From the NCBI GenBank assembly GCA_041394145.1, contig JAWKIW010000022.1, forward strand, positions 1-64,000: DNA of 64,000 bases. The letters are read 5' to 3'. The notes beneath the pieces were generated by a model, which saw only the letters and a list, made by a program, of their open reading frames with translations, was not told the origin of the DNA and did not search any database. The stretch comes from JAWKIW01 sp041394145. Lineage in GTDB: Bacteria; Actinomycetota; Acidimicrobiia; Acidimicrobiales; Acidimicrobilacustridaceae. Below, one piece after another: positions 46,671 to 55,546 of this stretch; the first letter of the stretch is position 1; each line of letters begins with the position of its first letter. The position numbers and the translations under genes are program-made.

Positions 46671-47330
46671 TCAGTCCTTCCTCAGCTGGTCGGCGCTGCT
46701 GCGGGGCATGCGCTTGGTGATGTAGGCCACGGTCGACGACAGCTCGTCGCGCAGCGCGTCGGCGCCCTCGTCGCGAGCGAGCCATCGGGTCCACGCCGCG
46801 GTGCGCCCCGCCACCAGGGCGGCGGCGACCAGGGCGACGTGGAGGTCGTCGTCGTCGACGTCCCAGTCCCGGGCCAGCGAGCGCGCCAGCATCTCGCGCA
46901 GCCGGCGGTCGACGTCGGCCACCATCGCCACGAGCACCGGATCCTTCTCGGTCCAGTCCCGGTAGGCGCGCAGGTTCTGCAGGTGCCGGGCGTTGGCCTC
47001 CGACGACGGCTCCTCGAGCTCTCGCACCTCGAGGGCGAGGTACTCCTTCCACACGACGAGCGTCTTCAGGACGCGGTCGGGGTGCTCGAGGAAGGCCCGC
47101 AGCTGCTCGACCCCGTCGGTCATGGGGGCCAAGGCCAGGTGCGCCTTGGAGTCGAAGTAGCGCAGCAGCGTCTGGGGCGTGACCTCGACCTCGGCGCAGA
47201 TCTCGTCGAGGGTCGTGTCGGCGTAGCCCTTCTCCGCGAACAGCCGCTGGGAGACGTCGATCAGCGCGGCACGCGTGCGGGCCTTCTTGCGCTCGCGCAG
47301 CGAGGCCGGTGCGGCCGCGACGTCCCCCAT
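46671..47330 (-). CDS. TetR-family regulator of the monooxygenase
   Basis: A 219-residue regulator with a HTH at about residues 40-62 (TLDEICAEVEVTPQTLLRYF) and an unusually long helical C-terminal domain. It is first in an operon with the Baeyer-Villiger monooxygenase, 8 bp away. ATG 47330 is 8 nt after a CAGAAT -10 hexamer with a TTGACA -35 at 17 bp, one of the clearest promoters here. Half-sites GTTGAC (two direct copies) and AACCG/CGGTT arms overlap that promoter. Confidence 0.9.
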   Translation of the reverse strand: MGDVAAAPASLRERKKARTRAALIDVSQRLFAEKGYADTTLDEICAEVEVTPQTLLRYFDSKAHLALAPMTDGVEQLRAFLEHPDRVLKTLVVWKEYLALEVRELEEPSSEANARHLQNLRAYRDWTEKDPVLVAMVADVDRRLREMLARSLARDWDVDDDDLHVALVAAALVAGRTAAWTRWLARDEGADALRDELSSTVAYITKRMPRSSADQLRKD

Positions 47331-47338
47331 GGCGGGCC

Positions 47339-47367
47339 ATTCTGCGTCAACCGATCCTTAATGTCAA
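47339..47367 (-). promoter_or_regulatory. Sigma-70-type promoter TTGACA-17-CAGAAT, leaderless
   Basis: -35 TTGACA (47367-47362), 17-bp spacer, -10 CAGAAT (47344-47339), then 8 nt to ATG 47330. Two GTTGAC copies and an AACCG/CGGTT inverted pair (47349-47353, 47368-47372) in the same stretch could bind the TetR protein. Confidence 0.65.
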
Positions 47368-47414
47368 CGGTTCACACTTCCTCCCCGGCGCGCCACCCGC
47401 TGCCCGAGTAGAAC

Positions 47415-48748
47415 GTGCTGCGCCCCGTGGCTCCCGCGGCCGCCGACCCCACCGACCCGACCACCCCGACCGTGTCCCCACCGAAGCCCCTGCGCTCCGC
47501 CCTCGCTGCGGCGACGGCCGTCGTCACCCGCCAGTGCCACGTGCCCGACGACCTCGAGACGGTCGTGCAGCGGGGGATCGAGGACGCGGACCACGACGGC
47601 GCCGAAGCCGTGTGGTCTCGGGCCCAGGGCATGTACCGGTCCGGCGTCCACCCCGGCATCCAGGTGTGCATCCGCTGGCGCGGCGACGTGGTGCTCGATC
47701 GCGCCATCGGCCACGCCCGGGGCAACCGCGTCGGCCGCCGCCTCGACGCGGCGCGGGCGGTGCCCCTCGCCACCGACACGCCCATCAACCTGTTCTCCGC
47801 CGGCAAGTCCGTGACGGCCATGGCCATGCACAAGCTCGAGGAGCAGGGCGCCCTCTCGCTCGACGACGCCGTGAGCGCCCACCTGCCCGAGTTCGCCCGC
47901 CACGGCAAGGAGTCCATCACCCTCCGCCAGCTCATCACCCACCGGGCGGGGATCCCCCAGATGCCACCCGAGGCGCTCGACCTCGAGCTGCTCGCCGACC
48001 TCGACCGCGTGGTCGACCACCTGTGCGACCTGCCGGTCCAGCGCCCGCCCGCCGGTCCGCCGGCGTACCCACGCGGTGACCGGGGGCTTCATCATGGAGG
48101 CGGTCGTGCGGCGCACGGTGGGGCGCAGCCTGCGCGCCGTGCTCGCCGAGGAGATCAAGGCGCCGCTCGGGTTGCGGTGGCTCGACTACGGCGTCGCTCC
48201 CGAGGACGTCGACCGGGTGGCGTGGAACGTCAAGACCGGCGTCCCGCTGCTGCCACCGCTCTCGCGGCTCGTCGAGCGCGCTCGGCCGGGGCTGGGACGA
48301 GGTGATCGACCTGTCGAACGATCCCCGCTTCCTGAGCGGTGTGATCCCGTCGGCCAACGTGATCGTGACCGCCCGCGACATCGCCACCTTCTACCAGTGC
48401 CTGCTCGACGGCGGCGACGGCCCCGACGGGCGGGTGTTCCGCGAGGAGACCGTCACCCGGGCGCTGCAGGCCGACCGCACGGACCTCCCGTTCGACCGCA
48501 TGCTCGGGGTGCCCCTGCGCTACAGCACCGGCTTCATGCTCGGCACCCCCACCGTCAGCATCTACGGCTGGAACCAGCCCCGTGCCTTCGGCCACCTGGG
48601 GCTGTCCAACTCGTTCACCTGGGCCGACCCCGACCGCGAGCTGGTCGTGGCCATCCTCACCACCGGCAAGCCCTTCCTCGGCCCGCACCTCCCGTCGCTG
48701 TTCCTGCTGATGGGCGAGATCCAGCGCGCCTTCCCGCCGGTGCGCTGA
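47415..48748 (+). pseudogene. Serine hydrolase, beta-lactamase/EstB-like, two frameshifts
   Basis: About 445 residues in pieces. The nucleophile motif is SXXK in LFSAGKSVTAMA (about 131-142), as in class C beta-lactamases and EstB-type esterases. TLRQLITHRAGIP follows. The frame shifts near 48062 and 48290; the remainder reads GGFIMEAVVRRTVG, then VIDLSNDPRFLSG, and ends with HLGLSNSFTWADPDREL, which holds the third catalytic element (HXG). A penicillin-binding or ester-cleaving role is possible. Start choice is uncertain: GTG 47415 is the furthest upstream, a GTG at about 47472 is also possible. Confidence 0.75.
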
Positions 48749-48776
48749 TCGCCGGGTCCGCCCGGCGCCGGCCCCG

Positions 48777-48782
48777 TAGGCT
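48777..48782 (+). promoter_or_regulatory. -10 hexamer TAGGCT, leaderless promoter of the hydrolase gene
   Basis: Ends 7 nt before ATG 48790. Confidence 0.45.
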
Positions 48783-48789
48783 CGCCGCC

Positions 48790-49542
48790 ATGTTCGTGAC
48801 CGCCGACGACGCCACGCTGCACACCGTGGCCTTCGGGCCCGAGGGCCCGACCGTGCTCGGCCTCAACGGCTGGAGCGCGGCGTGGGAGCTGTGGCAGCCC
48901 ACCTTCGAGCACCTCAGCACGACGACCCGCTGCGTCTCGTTCGACACCCGGGGCACCGGCACCTCGACCGGCTCGGCCGACTCCATCTCGATCGACACGC
49001 TCGTCGACGACGTCTTCCGCGTCCTCGACGGGCGGGGGATCGACCGTTGCGTGCTGGCCGGCGAGTCGATGGGCGGGTTCGTCGCCGCCCACGCCGCCCG
49101 GCGCGACCCGAGCCGCTTCGCGGCCCTCGTCCTCGTCGCCACGCCGGCCACGATCGGCCCCGACACCGCCGGGGCGCTCGTCGACGGCGCCCGCGCCGAC
49201 TACGCCGCCACCACCGCCTTCTTCGTGCAGCTGTGCTTCACCGAACCCGACACCGAGCACCTCCAGCCCTGGGGCCGGCAGCTGTTCGCCGGCGCCGACC
49301 CCGAGGTCGCCGCCCGACTGATGGAGTGCTGCTACGACGCTGCCCCCGACTTCGGTGCCATCACGGTGCCCACCACCGTGGTGCACGGCCAGGCCGACGC
49401 CGTGGTGCCCGTCGACAGCGGGCGCGCCATCGCCGCGGCCGTGCCCGACGCCCGCCTGATCGAGCTGCCCGACGCCGGGCACGCCCCGACGGTGACCCGC
49501 GGCCGCGAGGTCGCCGAGATCATCCGCGCCGCCGTGGGCTGA
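48790..49542 (+). CDS. Alpha/beta hydrolase
   Basis: A 250-residue hydrolase with the full triad: nucleophile in GESMGGF (about 94-100), Asp in HGQADAVVP and His in DAGHAPTVTRG. FDTRGTGTSTGS is the usual oxyanion strand-loop. The lid is short. It is a compact single-domain member; substrate not evident. The start is supported by the -10 at 48777. It converges on the acyl-CoA dehydrogenase gene with a 7-bp gap. Confidence 0.9.
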   Translation: MFVTADDATLHTVAFGPEGPTVLGLNGWSAAWELWQPTFEHLSTTTRCVSFDTRGTGTSTGSADSISIDTLVDDVFRVLDGRGIDRCVLAGESMGGFVAAHAARRDPSRFAALVLVATPATIGPDTAGALVDGARADYAATTAFFVQLCFTEPDTEHLQPWGRQLFAGADPEVAARLMECCYDAAPDFGAITVPTTVVHGQADAVVPVDSGRAIAAAVPDARLIELPDAGHAPTVTRGREVAEIIRAAVG

Positions 49543-49549
49543 GGGTCGC

Positions 49550-50818
49550 TCAGGAGCCGAAGTCCCAGCTCTCCCCGGACTCGTAGCGGCGGGTGACGTT
49601 CTTGGCGATGAGGATCTTGTGGACCTCGTCGGGGCCGTCGGCGAGGCGCAGCGTGCGGGCCCCCAGGTACATCGCCGCCAGCGGCAGGTCGTTGGTGACA
49701 CCGGCGCCGCCCCACACCTGGATGGCGCGGTCGACCACCCGGTGGAAGGCGTTGGGCACGAACACCTTGATGGCCGAGATGGCCGTGCGCACCTGGGGGT
49801 CGCCGTTGGCGACCTTGGCGGCGGCGTCGATGGTCATCAGCCGGGCGGCCTGGATGTCCATGTAGGAGTCGGCGACGAAGCCCTGGATGAACTGCATGTC
49901 CTTCTGCAGCCCGCCGTGCACCTCCCGGGTGAGGGTGCGCTCCACCATCAGGTCGAAGGCCCGCCACATCATCCCGCAGCTGTTCATGCAGTGGTACACG
50001 CGGCCCGCCCCGAGGCGGTCCTGGGCGGCCTGATGGCCCTGGCCGGCCAGGCCGAGGGTGTTCTCCAGCGGCACCTTCACGTCCTCGTAGACCACCTCGC
50101 AGTGGTCGCTGTCGGGCCGGCCCCAGATGCCGATGCCGCGCACGATCTTCACGCCGGCGAGGTCGGTCGGCACGATCAGCGACGTGATCTGGTCGCGCAC
50201 GCCCAGCTCGCCGGTGGGATCGGTGGCCTTGGCCTGCACGATGAAGAAGCTGGCGTCGATGCCGTTCGAGGTGAACCACTTGTGGCCGTTGAGCACCCAG
50301 TGATCGCCGTCGCGCACGGCGGTGGCGCGGATGGCGCGCGGGTCCGAGCCGGCGACCTCGGGCTCGGTCATCGAGAAGCCCGACTCCATCGAGCCGTCGA
50401 TGAGCGGCATCAGCCACTTCTGCTTCTGCTCCTCGGTGCCGTACTTCACCAGCACCGAGGCGTTGCCCGAGTTGGGCGCCATGATCCCGAACAGCGACGA
50501 CGCGCCGAGGGCGTAGGCCAGCACCTCGTACATGTAGGCGAGCGACAAGAAGTCGAGGCCCATGCCGCCGTACTCCTGGGGCAGGTGCGGCGCCCACAGC
50601 CCCGCCTCGTTGACCTTGGCCTTGATCTCCTCGCGCAGCAGGATCGACTGCCGACGGGCGTGCTCCTTGTCCTCCTCGGTCTCGAACCAGCCCCGCAGCG
50701 ACGGGTAGAGCTTGTCCTCGATCGGGAGGATCTCGGCGTTGATGAACTCGGCCGTGCGCAACCGGATGTCGTTGATGGCGGGGTCGAGGCCGGGGATCGG
50801 GTTCACGTTGATCGGCAT
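49550..50818 (-). CDS. Acyl-CoA dehydrogenase
   Basis: A 422-residue FAD enzyme. GSMESGFSMTEPEVAGSDPRAI (about 131-152) is the ACAD signature, HKWFTSNG follows and the C-terminal IQVWGGAGVTNDLPLAAMYLGARTLRLADGPDEVHK block completes it. Family members oxidise acyl-CoA thioesters in fatty-acid, branched-chain or steroid-side-chain catabolism; this long subtype (GAS rather than the catalytic-Glu motif visible) fits the long-chain/FadE group. It is the third gene of a minus-strand operon with an SDR and a DapB-like reductase. Confidence 0.92.
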   Translation of the reverse strand: MPINVNPIPGLDPAINDIRLRTAEFINAEILPIEDKLYPSLRGWFETEEDKEHARRQSILLREEIKAKVNEAGLWAPHLPQEYGGMGLDFLSLAYMYEVLAYALGASSLFGIMAPNSGNASVLVKYGTEEQKQKWLMPLIDGSMESGFSMTEPEVAGSDPRAIRATAVRDGDHWVLNGHKWFTSNGIDASFFIVQAKATDPTGELGVRDQITSLIVPTDLAGVKIVRGIGIWGRPDSDHCEVVYEDVKVPLENTLGLAGQGHQAAQDRLGAGRVYHCMNSCGMMWRAFDLMVERTLTREVHGGLQKDMQFIQGFVADSYMDIQAARLMTIDAAAKVANGDPQVRTAISAIKVFVPNAFHRVVDRAIQVWGGAGVTNDLPLAAMYLGARTLRLADGPDEVHKILIAKNVTRRYESGESWDFGS

Positions 50819-50864
50819 GCCCCGCAGGCTCGCGCGCCGCGAGCCCGCCCGCCACCGACGTGGA

Positions 50865-51683
50865 CTACTCCCCCGCCGTCCCCGGGCTCGGCTCGAGGGG
50901 TGGGACGGGCACGGCGATGGCCGGGGCCTCGGTGCCGCCGTCGACCTCGAACACCTTGCCGGTGACCCACGACGACGCGTCGGACACGAGGTAGAGCACG
51001 GCGCAGGCGATGTCCTCGGGCTCACCCGGGCGGCGCATGGGCGTGCCGGCCAGGAACTGCTCGCGCAGGGTGTCGTCGGTGAGCACGATGTCGAGCGAGC
51101 GGGTGGCTACGCCACCGACGTCGATGGCGTTGAGCCGGACCCGGGGTGCCAGCTCGGGAGCCATGTTCCGGGTGAGCCGGTCGAGGGCCGCCTTGGCGGT
51201 GCCGTAGGCGGCGAAGCTGGTCTGGGTCATGCTCGCCGAGCGCGACGAGACGTTGACCACCGCACCCCCGCCCACGGTGTCGACCATCTGGCGGGCCGCC
51301 AGCTTGGTGAGCGTGAACGGGGCGGTGACGTTGAAGTGGAAGGCGTTCTCGAAGAACCGCTCGCTGGTGTCCATGGCTGCTCGGGGCATCGAGCCGCCGG
51401 CGTTGTTGACGAGGACGTCGAGGCGGCCGAAGCCCTCGACGGTGGCGGTCACGAGCCGCTCGAGCTGGGCCGACTCGGTCACGTCGGTGGGCACGACGAG
51501 GGCTCGACGGCCGGTCGCCGCCACCTGCTCGGCCACCTCCTCGAGGTCGCTGCGGGTCCGGGCGGCGAGCACGACGTCGGCACCGGCCTCGGCGAGCCCG
51601 ACGGCGATGCCGCGGCCGATCCCCTGACCGGCACCGGTCACGACGGCGACCCGGTCGTCGAGGCGGAAGCGGTCGAGGATCAT
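50865..51683 (-). CDS. Short-chain dehydrogenase/reductase
   Basis: A 272-residue classical SDR: TGAGQGIG (residues 16-23), NNAG (about 92-95), catalytic Ser in NVSSRS and YGTAK. ATG 51683 overlaps the upstream gene's stop by 4 nt (ATGA). With the acyl-CoA dehydrogenase 46 bp downstream, this operon probably oxidises a lipid- or steroid-like compound; that is an inference from gene content only. Confidence 0.92.
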   Translation of the reverse strand: MILDRFRLDDRVAVVTGAGQGIGRGIAVGLAEAGADVVLAARTRSDLEEVAEQVAATGRRALVVPTDVTESAQLERLVTATVEGFGRLDVLVNNAGGSMPRAAMDTSERFFENAFHFNVTAPFTLTKLAARQMVDTVGGGAVVNVSSRSASMTQTSFAAYGTAKAALDRLTRNMAPELAPRVRLNAIDVGGVATRSLDIVLTDDTLREQFLAGTPMRRPGEPEDIACAVLYLVSDASSWVTGKVFEVDGGTEAPAIAVPVPPLEPSPGTAGE

Positions 51684-52726
51684 CGCTTCGCCCGACCGGC
51701 GACGAGGGGCAGCTCGAGGTAGGTCTTGAGCCCGGGCTCGGCGGCGCACACGTAGGGCACGGCGTTCACGCAGTGCATGGCCGTGGCGACGATGCCGGGG
51801 TTGCGGGCGAGGCCGGCCTCGATCGACTCGGGGTGCAGCTTCTTGAACACGGTCAGGCAGCTCGGATCGCCGGTGACCTCGACCTCGAAGCGCTCACCGT
51901 CGGGCCCGAAGGTCCAGCCCGGGTCGAGGTGCTCGTCGCCCATGAGCCAGTTGACCGCGGCGGTGACCACCGGCTCGCCGGCGACGGTGCCCTCCCACCG
52001 GAACCGCTGGGCGGCGACCAGGCCGGGCTCGATCGGCCCGATCGGCGAGTCGATCGGCTCCGTGGCCACGGCCATCTCGTGGGTGGTGCGCAGCTCGTGG
52101 TCGAGCTCGAAGCCGAGCGTGTCGGCCACCATCCGCACGGACTGGCCGAACCCGGCGCCGAGCACGTCGAGCATGATGCTCGTGCGCGCCACCTCCGGCG
52201 TGGCCCCGAACAGCATCCAGTCGCGGATCACGTCGGGCGCGCCGTAGGTGCGGATGTCGGAGAACTCCTCGGCCCGCACGTGGGTGATCGACCCCGACAG
52301 CGCCGAGACCATGAGCGGGAAGCGCTCGGTGATGCCCCCGGGGTGGATCCCGGTGCCGTGCAGGGTCACGCCCGCCTCCCGGCACACCGCGTCGAAGTGC
52401 TCCCGGTCGGCCGCCGGTGGGTAGAACCAGCCGAGCGGCGTCACGACGTCCTTGCCCGACTGCAGGATGCGGGTCACCAGCTCGGGGTCGGGCAGCAGCG
52501 GGGCGTAGATCACGGCGTCGGCCTCGGTGCCGAGGAGGGCGACCACGTCGCGGGTGGCGGTCACCCCGATCGGGTCGCGACCGACGATCGTGCCGACGTC
52601 GACGCCGTCCTTGTCCTCGCTGTGCACCCAGCACCCCACGAGGTCGAGCTCGGGATGGGCGAGCACCCCCTCGATGGCCGCCCTGCCGACCCCGCCGGTC
52701 GCCCACTGGATCACTCGGTAGGTCAC
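51680..52726 (-). CDS. DapB-like NAD(P)H-dependent reductase (2,4-diaminopentanoate dehydrogenase-type)
   Basis: A 348-residue oxidoreductase. The Rossmann motif is QWATGGVGRAAIEGVL (about 7-22), and the DapB-like N-domain continues with GCWVHSEDKDG and TILQSGKDVVTPLGW. The C-terminal domain (IHPGGITERFPL, LFGATPEVARTS) matches the dihydrodipicolinate-reductase-like group found in actinobacterial catabolic operons. True DapB is about 250 residues, so this is not lysine biosynthesis. The GTG start at 52726 has GAAGGGGG upstream. The stop is ATGA-coupled to the SDR. Confidence 0.8.
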   Translation of the reverse strand: MTYRVIQWATGGVGRAAIEGVLAHPELDLVGCWVHSEDKDGVDVGTIVGRDPIGVTATRDVVALLGTEADAVIYAPLLPDPELVTRILQSGKDVVTPLGWFYPPAADREHFDAVCREAGVTLHGTGIHPGGITERFPLMVSALSGSITHVRAEEFSDIRTYGAPDVIRDWMLFGATPEVARTSIMLDVLGAGFGQSVRMVADTLGFELDHELRTTHEMAVATEPIDSPIGPIEPGLVAAQRFRWEGTVAGEPVVTAAVNWLMGDEHLDPGWTFGPDGERFEVEVTGDPSCLTVFKKLHPESIEAGLARNPGIVATAMHCVNAVPYVCAAEPGLKTYLELPLVAGRAKR

Positions 52727-52808
52727 GTCGTCCCCCTTCGTCCGCAGGCGCGACGCGGCGGACGGCTCCGTGTCTAGCCGAGGTGGGCACGGGCTGCCGA
52801 CGCCGCCG

Positions 52809-53282
52809 TCACGCCTCGACGGCGAGCACCAGCACCGTCAGGTCCTCGCGCAGCCGGCCCAGCCGATTGGCACCGAGCGCCGCCCGGAACCGCTCCTCCA
52901 CCGCGTCGGCGGCCTCGGCCAGCACGGTCGCCGCCCGGCGCCCTCGTCGGGTCAGGCGCACGAGCTTGGCCCGGCCGTCGGCGGGATCGGGGACCCGCTC
53001 GACGAAGCCGAGCTCCTCGAGCTGGTCGACCAGCAGGGTCACCGCCACCTTCGAGGTGCCCACCGCGGCGGCCATGTCGGTGATGCGGGCCCCGCGGCCG
53101 TGGGCCCTCGACAGCACGACGTTGTGGGCCGGCCGCAGCTCGGGGTGCCCGGCGGCGTCGAGGTCGGCCCGCATGGCGTCGCCGGTGGCCCGCCAGATGC
53201 GGGCGATCAGGGGTCGGGTGCGCTCGTGGTCGGGCTCTCGGACAGGGGACACGGGACCTCGCGATCGGGCTCGCGCTAGCAT
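52809..53282 (-). CDS. MarR-family regulator
   Basis: A 157-residue winged-helix regulator: ITDMAAAVGTSKVAVTLLVDQLEELGFVERVPDPADGRAK (about 68-107) contains the recognition helix and the wing with the usual DPADGR. ATG 53282 is preferred; a second ATG at 53303 is possible. Both lie by the TGATTA palindrome, so autorepression is likely. Divergent from the beta-propeller lipoprotein, whose -10 element overlaps this start. Confidence 0.88.
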   Translation of the reverse strand: MLARARSRGPVSPVREPDHERTRPLIARIWRATGDAMRADLDAAGHPELRPAHNVVLSRAHGRGARITDMAAAVGTSKVAVTLLVDQLEELGFVERVPDPADGRAKLVRLTRRGRRAATVLAEAADAVEERFRAALGANRLGRLREDLTVLVLAVEA

Positions 53283-53302
53283 TTGATTATGCGACTTAAT
53301 CA
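53277..53302. promoter_or_regulatory. Divergent control region: -10 TAGCAT and TGATTA-N7-TAATCA operator
   Basis: TAGCAT (53277-53282) ends 6 nt before ATG 53289 (leaderless). TGATTA (53284-53289) and TAATCA (53297-53302) form a perfect 6-bp inverted repeat with a 7-bp centre; the left arm includes the A of ATG 53289. The form matches common MarR operators. This AT-rich island contrasts strongly with the surroundings. Confidence 0.65.
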
Positions 53303-54920
53303 TATTGCGGTCGGCGTCGCCCTGGTGGCAGTGCTGGCGGCGGGCTGTGCCACCTCCGAGCCCGAGCGCGCCGCCGCGCCGACGTCGGCGACGGCCCCCG
53401 CCGCCGGTGAACGGGTGACCGTGCGCACGGTGCCGGTCCCACCCGGCGTCGAGGCCAGCCTCCCGGCCTTCACCCCCGACGGGCAGCACCTGGTGTTCGT
53501 GTACACCGCGCCCGACGTGGCGGGATCGCAGGTGGGCACGGTCGCCCTCGACGGCTCGGCGTTCACCTGCGTGACGTGCTCGGTGGGCCAGGTCGACCTG
53601 GGCAAGCCGTTCGTGTCGCGCGACGGCCGCAAGGTCCTGGTCCGCACGCCGAGCGGCAAGGGCACGCCGACCACCATGTACACGTACTCGGTCGTGGAGT
53701 GCCCCGACGGCGTGCTGCGCTGCCCGTCGCCGACCATCGTGCCCGTCGAGCTGCCCGGCGAAGCCCAGGGGGTGCTGCAGACCCGCGAGCTGCGCATCTC
53801 ACCCGACGGCGATCACCTCGCCTTCACCCAGGCCCGACCCGGGGGCTGGACCATCGTGCTCGGGACGCTGGACCGTCAGGCCGATCGCTACACCGTCGGT
53901 GCCCTGCGGTTGCTCAACCCCCGGTTCGAGCTGGGCGACGCCTCGGCCGACTGGTCCGCTGCCGGTGCCTTCTACGAGATCAAGGGCTTCGCCGACGACG
54001 GCACCACCGTCATCTACGCCGCCACGCGCGACGCCTCGCTCAACTTCGACGACTACGCGGTGGACCTCACCACCGGCGAGCGCCGACGCCTCACCAGCCA
54101 CCCCGACTGGGACGAGCCCCTCGACGTCTCCCCCGACGGGTCCAGCGTCGTGGTGGGGTCCTCACGGGGCACCCACCGCATCGACGGGCTGTCCCTGGTG
54201 CCCCGGCCGCCCCTGTTCGACCTCGTCGCCTACTCCCAGACCGCACGCTGGCTGCTGTCCAACGAGGCCCGTGACTGCGTCGTGCGCCCGTGGCTGCTCG
54301 ACGCCCGGCGCCCCGACACCGCCCAGCCCGGCCAGGAGCTCGACGGCGAGGCGTGGGCGGAGGGCTACGGCCCCCGTGCCATCCCCACCTGGCGCCTCGA
54401 CGGCACCGCCATCGCGTTCTGGGAGGAGCTCCAGGACCCCGGCCGGGCGCCCGCCTCGGCGCCGCCCACGCGGCTCCGCGTCGCCACCCTCGACGACCGC
54501 CGACCGGTCGAGCCCCGACCGGCCGCCACCACGCCGGAGCCGACGTGGGCCTGGCGCTACGACGAGTACCCGTTGAGCCAGCGCACCGCCACGCAGACCG
54601 TGCGGGGCGCAGCCAAGGGCACCGCCGAGATCGCCTTCACCGGGGGGTTCGTCACCGGCCGCTACGCGGTCACCTACCGCGGCTACAGCGACGACGGCGA
54701 GCACGTGCTCGACGGCACCGAGGTGTTCGACAGCCCCATGATCGTCTCCGACGCGACCTACACGGTCGACCTGACGGTGTCGGGCGCCCACGCCGGCTCG
54801 ATGAAGGGCGGCTTCACCCTCACCGGCAAGGACCTGCAGGGCGAGGTCACGAGCGTGCTGGACGGGCAGCGCACGTCCTGGCCGCCGCCTCCCTGCCCGC
54901 CGCCCTCCACGGCGACCTGA
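53289..54920 (+). CDS. Lipoprotein with TolB/PD40-type beta-propeller repeats
   Basis: A 543-residue exported protein. The lipobox is LAAGC (about residues 16-20) after a short hydrophobic signal (HIAVGVALVAV), so it is probably lipidated and held at the membrane. The body has repeats of the PD40 kind: LPAFTPDGQHLVFVY, PFVSRDGRKVLVR, LRISPDGDHLAFT, LDVSPDGSSVVVG and IPTWRLDGTAIAFW. A beta-rich C-terminal segment follows. Members often bind ligands or peptides. ATG 53289 with the TAGCAT element decides the start. The operator overlaps the ATG, so the MarR protein probably represses it. Confidence 0.82.
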   Translation: MRLNHIAVGVALVAVLAAGCATSEPERAAAPTSATAPAAGERVTVRTVPVPPGVEASLPAFTPDGQHLVFVYTAPDVAGSQVGTVALDGSAFTCVTCSVGQVDLGKPFVSRDGRKVLVRTPSGKGTPTTMYTYSVVECPDGVLRCPSPTIVPVELPGEAQGVLQTRELRISPDGDHLAFTQARPGGWTIVLGTLDRQADRYTVGALRLLNPRFELGDASADWSAAGAFYEIKGFADDGTTVIYAATRDASLNFDDYAVDLTTGERRRLTSHPDWDEPLDVSPDGSSVVVGSSRGTHRIDGLSLVPRPPLFDLVAYSQTARWLLSNEARDCVVRPWLLDARRPDTAQPGQELDGEAWAEGYGPRAIPTWRLDGTAIAFWEELQDPGRAPASAPPTRLRVATLDDRRPVEPRPAATTPEPTWAWRYDEYPLSQRTATQTVRGAAKGTAEIAFTGGFVTGRYAVTYRGYSDDGEHVLDGTEVFDSPMIVSDATYTVDLTVSGAHAGSMKGGFTLTGKDLQGEVTSVLDGQRTSWPPPPCPPPSTAT

Positions 54921-54922
54921 GG

Positions 54923-54974
54923 TCCGCCGACTCGGGCGGTGTTGTGCCACCTCGTTCCCTCCCGCGACGGGAAC
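54923..54974. terminator. Candidate terminator/stem-loops after the lipoprotein
   Basis: CCGCC-N6-GGCGG (54924-54939) directly after the stop and GTTCCC-N9-GGGAAC (54954-54974). There is no T-run, so Rho-independent termination would be weak. Confidence 0.3.
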
Positions 54975-54994
54975 CCGCCGCAAGGACACCCGAC

Positions 54995-55486
54995 TCACGC
55001 AGAGCTGAGCACCCTCGTCGAGCTCACGTCGTTCGCCAGCGACCACAGGCACGCCCCGACCTCCACGCGCAGGTCGTCGGCCGGCGAGAGACGTCCGGCC
55101 GAGGAGACCACGTCGAGCCGGGCGATGTCGATGGTGCGGCGCACCTCGATCCCGCAGGGTCGGTCGAGTCCGACGGCGTCGAGGTCCTCGATCTCGACGT
55201 AGAAGTCGTATCGGAGCCGAGTCACCGACGAGGTGATCCGTCGCACGGCCAGCAGCTCGCCGGACGCGTCGGCCACGACCACCGGCCGCAGCTTCTCCCC
55301 CGAGCGCTCGACGAAGGGGACGTGGGCCCAGACGACCCGCCCCGCCTCGAGCCGGCGCGGGACGCGCCACACGTCGAGCAGTGCGTGATCCCGGGCTCGC
55401 ATGTCGCGCAGCCACTGGTGCTCCCGCTTGCGGCACAGCCGCCGATCCGTCCACCGCATGGCCTCGACCTCCGCCTCGTCAGGCAC
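54995..55486 (-). CDS. PemK/MazF-like toxin-type protein
   Basis: A 163-residue protein. The core AGRVVWAHVPFVERSGEKLRPVVVADAS (about 48-75) is the PemK/MazF opening strand pattern, with ITSSVTR and VRRTIDIARLDVV matching the later strands of the fold. MazF enzymes cleave RNA. Unusually it carries about 45 residues before the core (charged helices, DRRLCRKREHQWLRDMRARD), and no clear antitoxin gene lies next to it. GTG 55486 or ATG 55459 may start it. It is the most downstream of four co-directional genes. Confidence 0.65.
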   Translation of the reverse strand: MPDEAEVEAMRWTDRRLCRKREHQWLRDMRARDHALLDVWRVPRRLEAGRVVWAHVPFVERSGEKLRPVVVADASGELLAVRRITSSVTRLRYDFYVEIEDLDAVGLDRPCGIEVRRTIDIARLDVVSSAGRLSPADDLRVEVGACLWSLANDVSSTRVLSSA

Positions 55487-55546
55487 CCCCGCGCGGTGCC
55501 TCTCGTCGTCTTGTACGCCTCGACCGTGACGCGGGCAACCGTCGGC

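Noticed and set aside
51680..52726. Assignment as lysine-biosynthesis dapB
   Set aside because: At 348 residues it is too long, lacks the DapB C-terminal signature and sits in a catabolic-type operon.
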